A stretch of 64,000 nucleotides of DNA from JARFUG01 sp050485365 (GCA_050485365.1 JBJHBH010000007.1:3417-67416), one strand, 5' to 3'; numbered from the stretch's first letter, positions 15,660 through 25,126 are shown. The notes: generated from the sequence alone by a model not told the origin. Numbers and translations: made by a program.

Positions 15660-17213
15660 ATGAAATACCGGCTTTACCGTTGTTCCACTCTGGCGGCAAT
15701 GACCCTGCTCTTGCTTCTTTACGGATTCGGCATCTCTCACGCGCAGCCCGAGCAGCGCACTCTTCAGCTTCGCCTCGGCGGCTCGGAGCTGGTCTATACC
15801 GACTACCCCTTCAAGCGCGTCTCCATCGCCGATCCCGAGGTGGCCGATGTCGTCGTCCTCTCCCCCCGTGAGCTCTACGTCTACGGAAAAAAAGTCGGAT
15901 ACACGAGCATCATCCTCTGGGAAGACGAGCGCGGTCGAACCCTGATCGACGCCGTGGTGCACCTCGATCTCACCGGGCTGAAAGAGCGGATCGCCGAGCT
16001 CTACCCGAACGAGGAGATCCTCGTTCATTCGTCGGAAAAGGGCGTCGTCCTCTCCGGAACCGTTTCGAGCCCGGCAGTTGTCGAGGAGGTGGTTCGCCTC
16101 GCCCAGAATTATCTGCCCAAGGAGGGCGAGGGCGTCGAAGCGGTGCGCGGGACGGGGCGCTCGGGCGCCGGCGTGACCAACCTCCTGCGAGTGCGGGGGC
16201 CGCAGCAGGTGATGCTCGAAGTCAAGGTCGCCGAAGTCACCCGCAACTGGGACCGCGACCTCAAAGCCGGAGTCGGCCTCGAAGGGCTGGGCAACAACTT
16301 TACCGGCGCCGTCGGCACCGCCCCGGTCTTCACACCGATCAGGGATGCCTTCATCAACGCCAACTTCCCCAACGCGCCGAATCAGTCGGGCATTTTCGAC
16401 GGCGCCATCGACGGGTTGATTCAGAATCCGGGCTCGCTGATGCTGAACTTCGCGGGGAGCGCCGCGAACGTCTTTCTCAATATCGACAATTTCCAGACCT
16501 CGCTGCGCTTTCTCGAATCGAACGGTCTCGCCCGCACTCTGGCCGAGCCGCGACTCGTGACGACGAGCGGTCAGGAAGCAAGCTTTCTGGCCGGTGGCGA
16601 ATTCCCCATCCCCGTTCCCCAGTCTCTCGACCGAATCACCATCGAATTCAAGGAGTTCGGTGTCGCCTTGCGGTTTATTCCCGTCGTCCTCGACGACGGC
16701 CGCATCAGCCTTCGTGTCGCGCCGAGCGTCAGCGAAATCGTCTCGACGAGCGTCGTGCCAGCAGGGATTCAGGGGGCGAACTTCATCGTGCCGAACCTCT
16801 CGACCCGGCGTCTGGAGACGACGGTGGAGATGTACGACGGGCAGACTCTGGCCCTCGCCGGCCTGCTGCAGGACAACTTGCGCGAGAACATCGAGAAGAT
16901 TCCGGGTCTCGGCGATATCCCGATCCTGGGCGCCCTCTTCCGCAGTTCGACCTACCGCCAGCAGAAGACCGATCTCCTCATCGCCATCACCCCACGGATC
17001 GTCAAGCCCGTCCCCGCCGGGTCGATCAAATTCCCCGGCGAACACCTTCAGCCACCGAACCGCTGGGAGTTCTATCTGGAAGGACGCCTCGAAGGGAGAC
17101 GACCCTTTGACGAGGTGTCGGCCTTCGGCGCGAACGAGTACCTGCGTCCCAGGGTTTCGCCGATCCGATCGGGGGGGCTGGATGGGGATTTCGGATATCA
17201 AAGCGTGCAGTAG
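15660..17213 (+). CDS. cpaC: Tad secretin CpaC/RcpA
   Basis: 517 aa. A signal peptide of about 28 residues ends GISHA. An N-terminal pilus/secretin domain follows (YPFKRVSIADPEVADVVVLS), then a BON-like stretch, then the C-terminal secretin core (TLAEPRLVTTSGQEASFLAG, GGEFPIPVP, DNLRENIEKIPGLGDIPILG). It forms the outer-membrane pore for the Flp pilus. The start at 15660 has AAGGAGG upstream; an earlier in-frame ATG at 15618 would lengthen the signal peptide unnaturally. A large GC-rich palindrome (17232-17313) follows directly. Confidence 0.95.
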   Translation: MKYRLYRCSTLAAMTLLLLLYGFGISHAQPEQRTLQLRLGGSELVYTDYPFKRVSIADPEVADVVVLSPRELYVYGKKVGYTSIILWEDERGRTLIDAVVHLDLTGLKERIAELYPNEEILVHSSEKGVVLSGTVSSPAVVEEVVRLAQNYLPKEGEGVEAVRGTGRSGAGVTNLLRVRGPQQVMLEVKVAEVTRNWDRDLKAGVGLEGLGNNFTGAVGTAPVFTPIRDAFINANFPNAPNQSGIFDGAIDGLIQNPGSLMLNFAGSAANVFLNIDNFQTSLRFLESNGLARTLAEPRLVTTSGQEASFLAGGEFPIPVPQSLDRITIEFKEFGVALRFIPVVLDDGRISLRVAPSVSEIVSTSVVPAGIQGANFIVPNLSTRRLETTVEMYDGQTLALAGLLQDNLRENIEKIPGLGDIPILGALFRSSTYRQQKTDLLIAITPRIVKPVPAGSIKFPGEHLQPPNRWEFYLEGRLEGRRPFDEVSAFGANEYLRPRVSPIRSGGLDGDFGYQSVQ

Positions 17214-17231
17214 GATGGATAAGTAAGACCT

Positions 17232-17313
17232 TACCACCCCCGGCCCCTCCTAAAAATAGGAGGGGAGAAGACCTGAGCCCCCTCCTGGATCAGGAGGGGG
17301 TTGGGGGGTGGTA
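17232..17313. repeat. 82-base nested GC-rich palindrome after cpaC
   Basis: Outer arms TACCACCCCC and GGGGGGTGGTA enclose two inner hairpins, CCCCTCCT/AGGAGGGG and CCCCCTCCT/AGGAGGGGG. It is a cruciform-like element between the secretin and the next tad gene. This sort of element may attenuate transcription or stabilise the upstream mRNA. Confidence 0.8.
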
Positions 17314-17342
17314 GAGATTTTCACTGTTTAAAGGAGACGGGA

Positions 17343-17612
17343 ATGAAGCGAATCGTACTCGTTGGGATATTGCTCGCCACGGCGGCCGGCTGCGCTCCGT
17401 TCAAGGAGGCCTACTACCTCGACCAGGAGTTCGGCAGGGACAGCCGGGCCGCTTGGGACGCGCAGATCGTCAATAAAGAGCCTCAGAACCTGGATCGCAT
17501 TCCAGAAGGGATGACGGGTATCACAGCTGAAGAGGTCATGAGTGTTCGCAATCAGATGTATATGGATAAACCGAGACGAAGTGCTATCTACGAATTCGGT
17601 TTAGGTGAATAA
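17343..17612 (+). CDS. Small lipoprotein of the tad locus
   Basis: 89 aa. A basic start and hydrophobic segment end in ATAAGC, an acceptable lipobox with Cys at about residue 17; mature CAPFKEAYYLDQEF and a mainly polar, conserved-looking tail follow. The ATG at 17343 has AAGGAG upstream and is preferred to one 42 bases earlier. Position between secretin and tadE suggests a role like RcpB/TadD-type pilotins of other tad loci, but I do not recognise the family. Confidence 0.75.
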   Translation: MKRIVLVGILLATAAGCAPFKEAYYLDQEFGRDSRAAWDAQIVNKEPQNLDRIPEGMTGITAEEVMSVRNQMYMDKPRRSAIYEFGLGE

Positions 17613-17627
17613 AACGCAGGGTTCGCC

Positions 17628-18071
17628 ATGGATCAGAAATTGAGGAAAACTATGAAACGATCAGCAGAATCCGGGGCCTCCATGATCGAGTTTGCCCTTA
17701 TTCTTCCTATTCTGATCGTTCTTTTATTCGGGATCATCGAGTTCGGAATACTTCTGTACGACAAAGCGGTCATTACCAACGCCAGCCGGGAGGGCGCACG
17801 AGCGGGAATCGTTTTCGGCGATCCAAGGATATCGTCTGTGGAAATCGAGGATATCGTTCTCAGCTATTGCCAGGATTTTCTGATTACCTTCGGAACACCG
17901 ATCAATCCGACCGTCACGACCACTCCAGGGAACATGAGCGATCTTGAATCGGGCGAGTTATTGACGGTTACCGTTTCGTATCCCTACACCTTTCTTGTGC
18001 TTCCCAACTTCATCAAAACATTGACCGGTCCGATCAATCTGGTGGCCGAAACTACGATGAGGGCTGAATAA
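17628..18071 (+). CDS. tadE: TadE-like pseudopilin
   Basis: 147 aa. SGASMIEFALILPILIVLLF near residues 16-35 is the TadE signature: prepilin-like G/A-SMIEF site and hydrophobic helix, followed by GIIEFGILLYDKAVITNASREGAR. TadE-type proteins are processed by the prepilin peptidase and sit in the pilus or its base. A second possible start, at 17652, has GAGG six bases upstream and would shorten the leader by eight residues. Stop and next start abut (TAA then ATG). Confidence 0.9.
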   Translation: MDQKLRKTMKRSAESGASMIEFALILPILIVLLFGIIEFGILLYDKAVITNASREGARAGIVFGDPRISSVEIEDIVLSYCQDFLITFGTPINPTVTTTPGNMSDLESGELLTVTVSYPYTFLVLPNFIKTLTGPINLVAETTMRAE

Positions 18072-19355
18072 ATGAACGGCAGAATATACAGCAACAATCG
18101 AGGAGCGGTTTTGATCTTGGTGGCTGTACTGTTGACTGTATTCATCGGGATTTCAGCGCTCGCAATTGATATCGGCCACTTGATTTTAGTTGGAAACGAG
18201 CTTCAAAACGCGGCTGACGCAGGGGCATTGGCGGGTGCGGCAGTCCTTCTGAACCCTGACAATTCGATCAATGAAGATGCCAATAGAGTGGCATACGAAA
18301 CAGCATTGGCGAATTTAAGCGGTGGAGTATTGATCGAAATAAATGACTATGCCTCCAACAATGGAGACATAAAAAGAGGCTCATGGATATTTCCGGATTC
18401 TTTCACACCCAACCCAAGTCTTGAACAACCGGACTTTTTCACCGGAAATCCAGACGAAGTGATAAATGCAATAGAGGTAAGGGTTACCAGAAGCAATATA
18501 CCATCCTTTTTTGCCGGAATTTTCAATTATCAATCTTTTCAACGTTCAAAAACGGCAATTGCTTACATTTCAGCACCAGGTAGATTTTTCCCAGGTGATT
18601 TTGACATGCCTATACCGATATGCAGTCGGGCAATAACCGATGAATTCGGAAATGTTACCTGCAATATCGGACGAATGTTGAATAGCGGCAATAATCCTTC
18701 AACGAGCAATACAGGGGGATGGACGAACTGGAGTCAGCCGTGTCAGACCGCAAATCCGAGCAATATTCCTATTGGATCCAGTTGCAATGGGGGGAATCCC
18801 CATGAAATTACCGGTGACTGGATGGGGACAACAGGAGGGGTTCAGGACAACATATTCAGAAACTTTCGCGATTGCTGGAAGGCCGGATCAAATGTTCTGG
18901 TGGATGAAAATGGTGAGGAATCCATAGTTTCGATTGATCTATGGGATAGTCAAGGCAATCCCAATCCCAATGGGATACCGGACCAACCCTGGAACTTGAC
19001 TCTTCCGGTGATTGATTGTCCAGGTAATAACGTCGCGAATTGTTCCAGAGTTGTTGGTGCAATAAACATTAGTGTAGTGTGGGTCAGTGAGTCGGGTCAA
19101 GGGCAGCTCACCTATCCTTCCATAATGAATCACCCAACCAAGCCTCGGTGGATCAGAAATCCGGAACACACGGATCAAGAGGCTTGGGATGACTTCGTGG
19201 AGTACTTTGATCTGCGCAATCAGGAAGACACCTATGCCGCCCTTGACAAGAAGTCGATTTATTTTCTTCCGTCTTGTGAATTTGTTCCTCCCCGGGGTGC
19301 ATCCGGTGGCCAGTTCTTCGGAGTCATGGCACAGAGCCCTGTTCTCGTCAGATAA
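18072..19355 (+). CDS. tadG: TadG-like pilus assembly protein
   Basis: 427 aa. NNRGAVLILVAVLLTVFIGI gives the prepilin-like N-terminal helix; LAIDIGHLILVGNELQNAAD then ALAGAAVLL is the TadG/TadG_N pattern. The long extracytoplasmic region has eight or more cysteines, in pairs such as DCWKAG and SCEFVPP, so disulfides are likely. One sampled 60-base line (18361) is 43% GC, against 65% in a tadC line (23281). This suggests the gene or its outer domain evolves differently or was acquired separately. It follows tadE with no gap and precedes tadZ by 11 bases. Confidence 0.88.
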   Translation: MNGRIYSNNRGAVLILVAVLLTVFIGISALAIDIGHLILVGNELQNAADAGALAGAAVLLNPDNSINEDANRVAYETALANLSGGVLIEINDYASNNGDIKRGSWIFPDSFTPNPSLEQPDFFTGNPDEVINAIEVRVTRSNIPSFFAGIFNYQSFQRSKTAIAYISAPGRFFPGDFDMPIPICSRAITDEFGNVTCNIGRMLNSGNNPSTSNTGGWTNWSQPCQTANPSNIPIGSSCNGGNPHEITGDWMGTTGGVQDNIFRNFRDCWKAGSNVLVDENGEESIVSIDLWDSQGNPNPNGIPDQPWNLTLPVIDCPGNNVANCSRVVGAINISVVWVSESGQGQLTYPSIMNHPTKPRWIRNPEHTDQEAWDDFVEYFDLRNQEDTYAALDKKSIYFLPSCEFVPPRGASGGQFFGVMAQSPVLVR

Positions 19356-19366
19356 TTGAGGATTGC

Positions 19367-20509
19367 ATGCTTCACCCCCTCTACATAACCCTCGATGTCC
19401 ACGACCCCTTCATCGGGAAAATTCTCTCGGAGGAGTTCGACAACGAGCCAGACATCACCATTGCGTCTCAACCCGATCCGGTCGCGCCGAATATCTTCTT
19501 CCTCGATGATGAAGTGGAGTCCGGGAACATTTTCGAGAAGATTCGGGATCTGCGCGTCGATTTCCCGAATGTCGGCATCTTCGTCGTCTCTTCGAATTCA
19601 AGCCCAGAAAACATCGTCGAAATCATGAAGGCCGGTGCGAACGAGTTCTTCATGAAGCCGATCAACCCCCAGAAGATCCGCGAAGCGATCGATCGGATGC
19701 AATTGAAACTGCTGGACGGGGGGAAGAAGACGGCAGGCAGAGCATATGCCTTTCTCGGCAGCAAAGGTGGACTGGGAACGACGATTCTGTCCGTCAACAC
19801 GGCGGCGGTTCTGGCCGGTCAGAAAACGCGACGATGTTCGCTGGTCGACCTGAACCTTCAGGCGGGCGACAGCAGCGTTCTGCTCGACCTGGTGCCCAAG
19901 ACGACGATCTCCGACGTGATCCGCAACTACGACCGCCTGGATGCAGCTTTTCTGCTCGGAGTCATGGAGAAGACCGACGACGGTTTTCACCTTCTCGCCG
20001 CGCCGACGGCGCCGGATGAGAGCGCCGATGTCACGGAGGAGCACGTCGGGAAGGTTCTCCAGATCTGCCGCAGCCATTATGAATCAGTGGTTGTCGACTG
20101 CCCCGCCATGGATGTCGACGAACGCACCCTCGCAGCGCTGCGCGTCGCGAACACGACCTTCATCGTCACCGACCTCTCGGTCCCAGCAGTGCGCAATGCA
20201 TCCCGCCTGTTGAAGATGCTGCGCAAAGCTGGGATCAGCAGAACCGAAGTCGTCGTCAATCGCTATCTGAAGGGGCAGGCCGGCACTCTCGACGAGGTGG
20301 AAAAGACCCTCGGGTGCCGCATCTACTGGCTTTTTCCCAACGACTTCGAGAGCACCATCGAATCGATCAACCGCGGCACACCCCTTATGCGATACAACCC
20401 ACGTTCGGCTCTGGCGCGAAGCATTACCGAGTTCACACAGAAACTCCAGGACCCGGCAGCCTTTCCACAGTATCGGGGCGCGAAGGGGTTGCTGGGTAAG
20501 GCTGTGTAA
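19367..20509 (+). CDS. cpaE: Pilus localisation ATPase TadZ/CpaE
   Basis: 380 aa. An N-terminal receiver-like domain (about 1-115, FLDDEVESGN instead of a standard phospho-site context) is followed by a MinD/ParA-like ATPase with deviant Walker A SKGGLGTT at 132-139 and a VVVDCPAMD segment. CpaE/TadZ places the Tad machine at a pole or site in the cell. GC returns to the high level of the following genes. Confidence 0.92.
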   Translation: MLHPLYITLDVHDPFIGKILSEEFDNEPDITIASQPDPVAPNIFFLDDEVESGNIFEKIRDLRVDFPNVGIFVVSSNSSPENIVEIMKAGANEFFMKPINPQKIREAIDRMQLKLLDGGKKTAGRAYAFLGSKGGLGTTILSVNTAAVLAGQKTRRCSLVDLNLQAGDSSVLLDLVPKTTISDVIRNYDRLDAAFLLGVMEKTDDGFHLLAAPTAPDESADVTEEHVGKVLQICRSHYESVVVDCPAMDVDERTLAALRVANTTFIVTDLSVPAVRNASRLLKMLRKAGISRTEVVVNRYLKGQAGTLDEVEKTLGCRIYWLFPNDFESTIESINRGTPLMRYNPRSALARSITEFTQKLQDPAAFPQYRGAKGLLGKAV

Positions 20510-20587
20510 AAATCCTTATCCACCTTTATCCGCAGTTATCTGTGTTCATTTCAGGTCTTAGCCTTAAATTCAGGAGATACCGTTTAA

Positions 20588-21961
20588 ATGGCTTTTTTCT
20601 CTCGCAACCGCAAAATCGAGCCTTCGGAACCTGAAACTCCGCCCCCCGTCCTGACCCTGAAGACGGACGGATGGCAGTACGAGAAGGACGAGCTCTATTA
20701 CAAAATCAAGCACAACATCCACACCCGTCTGGTCGACGAGCTCAACCTCGAGGCTCTCGACACGATGGATATGGACGATGTGCGCCCCGAGCTGGCGCAG
20801 ATGGTCGAAACCCTCCTGCACGAGGAGAAGGCTCTGCTCAATGAGGAGGAGACGCGCTTTCTGGTCGACGAAATCGTCGACGAGCTGCGGGGGCTCGGGC
20901 CGATCGAGCCGTTTCTTCGCGATCCGACCGTCTCGGACATCCTGATCAACACCTACAGCCACATCTACGTCGAGCGCAAAGGTCTGCTGGAGCGCACGCG
21001 CTCGCGCTTTCTCGACGACAAGCACCTGATGAACGTCCTCGACCGCATCGTCTCGCGGATCGGGCGCCGCATCGACGAATCGACCCCCATGGTCGATGCC
21101 CGCCTGGCGGACGGCTCACGCGTCAACGCCATCATCCCTCCCCTGGCCATCGACGGCCCCATCGTCTCGATCCGCCGCTTCGCCGTCGATCCGCTGAAGA
21201 TGGAAGACCTGATCCGCTTCGGCGCCCTTTCGCGCGAAACGGGTGAGTTTCTGGCCGGATGCGTCAAGGCCAAGCTCAACATCATGATCTCGGGGGGGAC
21301 CGGCGCGGGCAAAACGACGCTCCTCAACGTCTTGTCGGGCTTCATCCCCGCCAGCGAGCGTATCGTCACCATCGAAGACGCGGCCGAGCTCCAGCTGCAG
21401 CAGGAGCACGTCGTGCGCCTCGAAACACGCCCTCCGAGCATCGAGGGGAAGGGGCAGGTCGCGCCGCGCGACCTGGTCATCAACTCGCTGCGCATGCGCC
21501 CCGACCGCATCATCGTCGGCGAGGTGCGCGGCGCCGAAGCCTTCGACATGCTGCAGGCGATGAACACCGGCCACGACGGCTCGCTGACGACGATCCACGC
21601 CAACACACCGCGCGACTCGCTGACCCGCCTCGAATCGATGATCATGATGACCGGCATTCAGCTCCCCGAAAAGGCGATGCGCTTCATGACGAGCTCGGCC
21701 CTCGACCTGATCATCCAGGCGTCGCGCCTGCCCGACGGCAGCAGAAAAATCGTCTCCATCAGCGAAGTGGTGGGGATGGAAGGAGAGATGGTCACCCTGC
21801 AGGACATCTTTGTCTTTGAAAAGAGGGGGATCGCTGAAGACGGCAAAGTCCTCGGGCGATTCCGGGCCACCGGCATCCGCCCCAAGTTCGCCGACAAGCT
21901 GGAAACCGCCGGCATCAAGCTGCCGCCCGACCTCTTCTCTGCGGAGAAGTTTTATGAGTGA
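20588..21961 (+). CDS. cpaF: Tad secretion ATPase CpaF/TadA
   Basis: 457 aa. Type II/IV secretion ATPase fold, with Walker A GGTGAGKT at 236-243, IEDAAELQL (Asp box), and MRPDRIIVGEVRGAEAFDML containing Walker B. It powers both extension and retraction of the Flp pilus in Caulobacter. The spacer to cpaE holds a short AT-rich stretch with ATCC/GGAT-like units resembling the repeat arms seen elsewhere. Its stop leads straight into the CAGCCT repeat. Confidence 0.96.
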   Translation: MAFFSRNRKIEPSEPETPPPVLTLKTDGWQYEKDELYYKIKHNIHTRLVDELNLEALDTMDMDDVRPELAQMVETLLHEEKALLNEEETRFLVDEIVDELRGLGPIEPFLRDPTVSDILINTYSHIYVERKGLLERTRSRFLDDKHLMNVLDRIVSRIGRRIDESTPMVDARLADGSRVNAIIPPLAIDGPIVSIRRFAVDPLKMEDLIRFGALSRETGEFLAGCVKAKLNIMISGGTGAGKTTLLNVLSGFIPASERIVTIEDAAELQLQQEHVVRLETRPPSIEGKGQVAPRDLVINSLRMRPDRIIVGEVRGAEAFDMLQAMNTGHDGSLTTIHANTPRDSLTRLESMIMMTGIQLPEKAMRFMTSSALDLIIQASRLPDGSRKIVSISEVVGMEGEMVTLQDIFVFEKRGIAEDGKVLGRFRATGIRPKFADKLETAGIKLPPDLFSAEKFYE

Positions 21962-21965
21962 AACT

Positions 21966-22082
21966 AATCAGGCTGAAGGTTTTTAGGCTGCGCTTTTCCT
22001 AATAGCCTATCAGCCTTCAGCCTAAACCCCTGACTTAAAGGTTTTCCTTCAGCCTAACAGCCTTCAGCCTAAAAACCTGATT
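21966..22082. repeat. CAGCCT / AGGCTG inverted repeats between cpaF and tadB
   Basis: The left arm AATCAGGCTGAAGGTTTTTA (plus GGCTG) and the right arms CAGCCTTCAGCCTAAA-type, repeated three times, end at CCTGATTTCA. RNA would form alternative hairpins. It fills most of the 134 bases between two genes whose products work together. Confidence 0.75.
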
Positions 22083-22095
22083 TCACGGACTTTCC

Positions 22096-23073
22096 ATGGA
22101 CCTTACGACGCTTTTCTTCCTCATCTCCGTCTTTCTCTTCGCCGTCACCCTGGTGGCGGTCGGATGGCTGGCGTGGTCGCGCAGCCACCTGAAGGAGCGC
22201 TACGCCATCAAAAAGCGCCTCCTCTACATGTCGGCAGGAGGGCGGCACGGGAAGGAAAAGCTCACGCTCTACAAAAATCGTGCGCTGAACGACGCCAGCG
22301 TTCTCGAACAGATCGCGTACGCCCTGCCCCGCGTGCAGGGGCTCGACCGGATGCTGGTGCGCTCGGGGGTGGCGATGAACGCCACGACCTTTTTGCTGCT
22401 GAGCCTGACCCTCGGGGGGATGGGATTTCTGATGGGCGTGCGGCTTTTGCCGCACTGGAGCGCCGCCGTCGCTCCCGGCCTGGCGATGCTCTTCCTCCCC
22501 TTCGTCTGGCTGAAATCGCGCGAGCGCCAGGGTCTGGTCAAGTTCGACGAGCAGCTCCCCGAAGCGCTCGATCTGCTCTCGCGTTCGCTGCGCTCGGGAC
22601 ACGCGCTGTCGGCGGGGATGGAGATCATCACGCAGGAGATGGACGAGCCGATCCGCTCGGAGTTCGCCGCCGCCATCGACGAGATCAACCTCGGCCTCTC
22701 CTTCCGCGAGGCGCTCGAAAACATGTGCGAACGGGTGCCGAGCCGCGATCTGCGCTTCTTCGCCGTCGCCACCCTGATCCAGCGCGAAACCGGCGGCAAC
22801 ATCGCCGAGATCCTCGACCAGATCAGCGGTCTGATCCGCGAGCGCACCAAGTTCACGCGCCACGTCCAGACCCTCACCGCCGAAGGGCGCCTCTCGGGCG
22901 TCGTCCTCATCGGTCTGCCGGTGGCCCTGTTCGTCTATCTCTACTTCGTGAATTACGACTACGTCTCCCTGCTCTGGAACGACCGCATCGGCTACATGAT
23001 GCTGGTCGTCTCGATCATCAACATGTTTCTGGGCACCGTGGTGATCAAAAAGATGACCCGAATCGAGATCTGA
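22096..23073 (+). CDS. tadB: Pilus assembly inner-membrane protein TadB
   Basis: 325 aa. One N-terminal membrane segment, a cytoplasmic T2SSF domain with LPEALDLLSRSLRSGHALS, then two further membrane segments near the C-terminus. TadB and TadC form the inner-membrane platform driven by CpaF. The ribosome site is weak (GGA). tadC begins three bases after the stop. Confidence 0.95.
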   Translation: MDLTTLFFLISVFLFAVTLVAVGWLAWSRSHLKERYAIKKRLLYMSAGGRHGKEKLTLYKNRALNDASVLEQIAYALPRVQGLDRMLVRSGVAMNATTFLLLSLTLGGMGFLMGVRLLPHWSAAVAPGLAMLFLPFVWLKSRERQGLVKFDEQLPEALDLLSRSLRSGHALSAGMEIITQEMDEPIRSEFAAAIDEINLGLSFREALENMCERVPSRDLRFFAVATLIQRETGGNIAEILDQISGLIRERTKFTRHVQTLTAEGRLSGVVLIGLPVALFVYLYFVNYDYVSLLWNDRIGYMMLVVSIINMFLGTVVIKKMTRIEI

Positions 23074-23076
23074 GCC

Positions 23077-24051
23077 ATGAACGAACTGCTGATCCTCCTG
23101 TCCGGAGATGCCGGTCACTACGCCATTCTGGCTCTCGTTTTCCTGACGGTCGCCTCGGTGACGGCGGCCATCGCCCTCGTCTCGATACGCCCCCAGGCCA
23201 TCGGAGAGCGTCTCAACCGATTGCTGACCGCGCCGGGAGCGGTGATCAGAGGGCGCAAAAAGCTGGTGCAGGAGGAATCGTCGGGTCTTGTCGCCCGCAT
23301 CACCAAGCCGCTGCACAAGCTCTCGGTGCCGAGCGAAGAGGCGACGAGCAAACAAGTCCGGATGAAACTGATCCAGGCGGGCTTCCGCTCCAATCAGGCC
23401 TACCACACCTTTCTGGCGGCCAAAACGGCCGGCACGGTGGTGCTCCCCGCTCTGTATCTTCTGAAGGAGATCTTCATCTCGTTCACTCCGCAGTCGGTCA
23501 TCGTCGCGGTCGTCCTCGCGGCGGTCGGCTACTTCCTGCCCGATGTCGTCGTCTCGCATTTTCGCCAGAAACGCCAAGAGAGGATCTTCAAAGGGGTGCC
23601 TGACGCTCTGGACATGATGGTCGTATGCGTCGAGGCGGGGCTTGCCCTCGACATGACCTTCAAGCGGGTCGGCGAAGAGATCCGCTCCCTTTCCCCGGAT
23701 CTCAGCGACGAGTTTCTGCTCACCAACCTCGAGGTGCGCGCCGGAAAGCCCCGCGACGAAGCGCTGCGCAACATGGCCCTGCGCACGGGGGTCCCCGAGG
23801 TACAAAACCTGACCACCGTGCTGATCCAGACCAACCGCTTCGGCACCAGCCTCGCCCAGGCGCTGCGGGTACATTCGGAGAGCATGCGCACCAAGAGGCG
23901 CCAGATGGCCGAGGAGATCGCGGCCAAGGCATCGGTCAAGCTGCTGCTGCCGCTCGTACTGTTCATCTTCCCGACGATCTTCGTCGTCCTGCTCGGCCCC
24001 GCCGCCATCCAGATCGCAAGGAACCTGCTCCCGAGGATGGGGGGCGGGTGA
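23077..24051 (+). CDS. tadC: Pilus assembly inner-membrane protein TadC
   Basis: 324 aa. N-terminal membrane segments, a T2SSF domain (VPDALDMMVVCVEAGLALD), and a C-terminal pair of membrane segments. It is the partner of TadB. Translation is likely coupled to tadB. The motif RTGVPEVQNLTTVLIQT is typical of TadC. Confidence 0.95.
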   Translation: MNELLILLSGDAGHYAILALVFLTVASVTAAIALVSIRPQAIGERLNRLLTAPGAVIRGRKKLVQEESSGLVARITKPLHKLSVPSEEATSKQVRMKLIQAGFRSNQAYHTFLAAKTAGTVVLPALYLLKEIFISFTPQSVIVAVVLAAVGYFLPDVVVSHFRQKRQERIFKGVPDALDMMVVCVEAGLALDMTFKRVGEEIRSLSPDLSDEFLLTNLEVRAGKPRDEALRNMALRTGVPEVQNLTTVLIQTNRFGTSLAQALRVHSESMRTKRRQMAEEIAAKASVKLLLPLVLFIFPTIFVVLLGPAAIQIARNLLPRMGGG

Positions 24052-24129
24052 CGCAGCAAGGATGAAGGCAAAGGCCCACCTGACGCCGCGAAGCGGCAGA
24101 CCACGCACAGCCGATTGACGAGGTTACGC

Positions 24130-25044
24130 ATGACCAGACTTGTTCTCTCTCTGCTTATTCTGCTTCTGCTTGCCGGATGCAGCACCAAAACCGTGACCCA
24201 TACCAATTTGCGCGCTGCCGATCTGGCGGGTGTGGGAGATCCGCTGCGCGGCGAGGAAGGGAGTCGGCTCGAAGAACTGCCGGTTCACATCCTGCTTCAG
24301 CAGGGGCACGATTATCTGGCGCGAGGAAACCTGCAGTTGGCTAGAATCCATTTTCTGACCGCACTGAAGAAAGATCCGGATAACGCGGCGGCCTACGTCG
24401 CCTTCGGCGATCTGCAGAGGACGGCGGGACATACCGAGGGAGCCAGAACCGCGTACCTGAGCGCCCTCGAATCGCAGCCCGACTTCGTCCCGGCGATGAT
24501 CGCCCTGGGTCGCCTCCATCGCGAAGGGAGCGAACCGGAGAGCGCCCTCGAAATCTTTCAGAGCGCTCGTGCTCTCGCACCCCAGCAGATCGAGGCGCTG
24601 ACCGAGACAGCGATCACCCTCGACGCGCTGGAGCGCTTCGAGGAAGCCGAACCTCTGCACCGTGAAGCGATCGGGCTTCGTCCGAACAGCGCCGCGGCCT
24701 ACAACAATCTCGGGTTCCACTTTCTGATGCGCGAAATGTACCCCGACGCCATCGACGCCCTGCGCCAGGCGCTCAGGCGCAGTTCCTTCGACGGAAGGGC
24801 GCAGAACAACCTTGCCGTCGCCTATGTCCTCAATGGAGAAGCGGAAAAAGCCTTCGAGCTTTTCCGCAGGACCGTCGGCGACGCCGCGGCCTGGAACAAC
24901 ATCGGATACATCTACATGACGCAAGGCAAGCGCGAGCACGCGGAGAGAGCCTTCCGCCGAGCGCTCGATTTGAATCCGCAGTTTTATGCCCTGGCGAAGG
25001 AGAACCTGGACAGGTTGAGCCAACAGGAGAAGCTGGACTATTGA
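24130..25044 (+). CDS. tadD: TPR lipoprotein of the tad locus (TadD-like)
   Basis: 304 aa. Signal peptide with lipobox LLAGC (Cys17), then about six tetratricopeptide repeats, for example NAAAYVAFGDLQRTAGHTEG and the later AAAYNNLGFHFLMREMYPDA. TadD is a TPR lipoprotein needed for secretin assembly. The ATG at 24130 has GAGG upstream and is preferred over a TTG 15 bases before. It is the last recognised tad gene; an outer-membrane barrel gene follows 82 bases later. Confidence 0.88.
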   Translation: MTRLVLSLLILLLLAGCSTKTVTHTNLRAADLAGVGDPLRGEEGSRLEELPVHILLQQGHDYLARGNLQLARIHFLTALKKDPDNAAAYVAFGDLQRTAGHTEGARTAYLSALESQPDFVPAMIALGRLHREGSEPESALEIFQSARALAPQQIEALTETAITLDALERFEEAEPLHREAIGLRPNSAAAYNNLGFHFLMREMYPDAIDALRQALRRSSFDGRAQNNLAVAYVLNGEAEKAFELFRRTVGDAAAWNNIGYIYMTQGKREHAERAFRRALDLNPQFYALAKENLDRLSQQEKLDY

Positions 25045-25126
25045 ACGCCGAGAGCGCGCAGTTCAGGCCGCGCTGAAGCAACCGGTTTTCGTGCATGATG
25101 ATTTCAAAGGTTGGAGGGAGTTACGA

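Noticed and set aside
18072..19355. TadG as a recent insertion or mobile gene
   Set aside because: AT-richness is clear, but it is in frame and order with tadE and tadZ, and no flanking repeats or integrase were seen.
22069..24108. Long minus-strand frame opposite tadB/tadC
   Set aside because: Composition is that of an antisense shadow (Asp/Glu/Arg/His-rich, no motif); tadB and tadC are certain.
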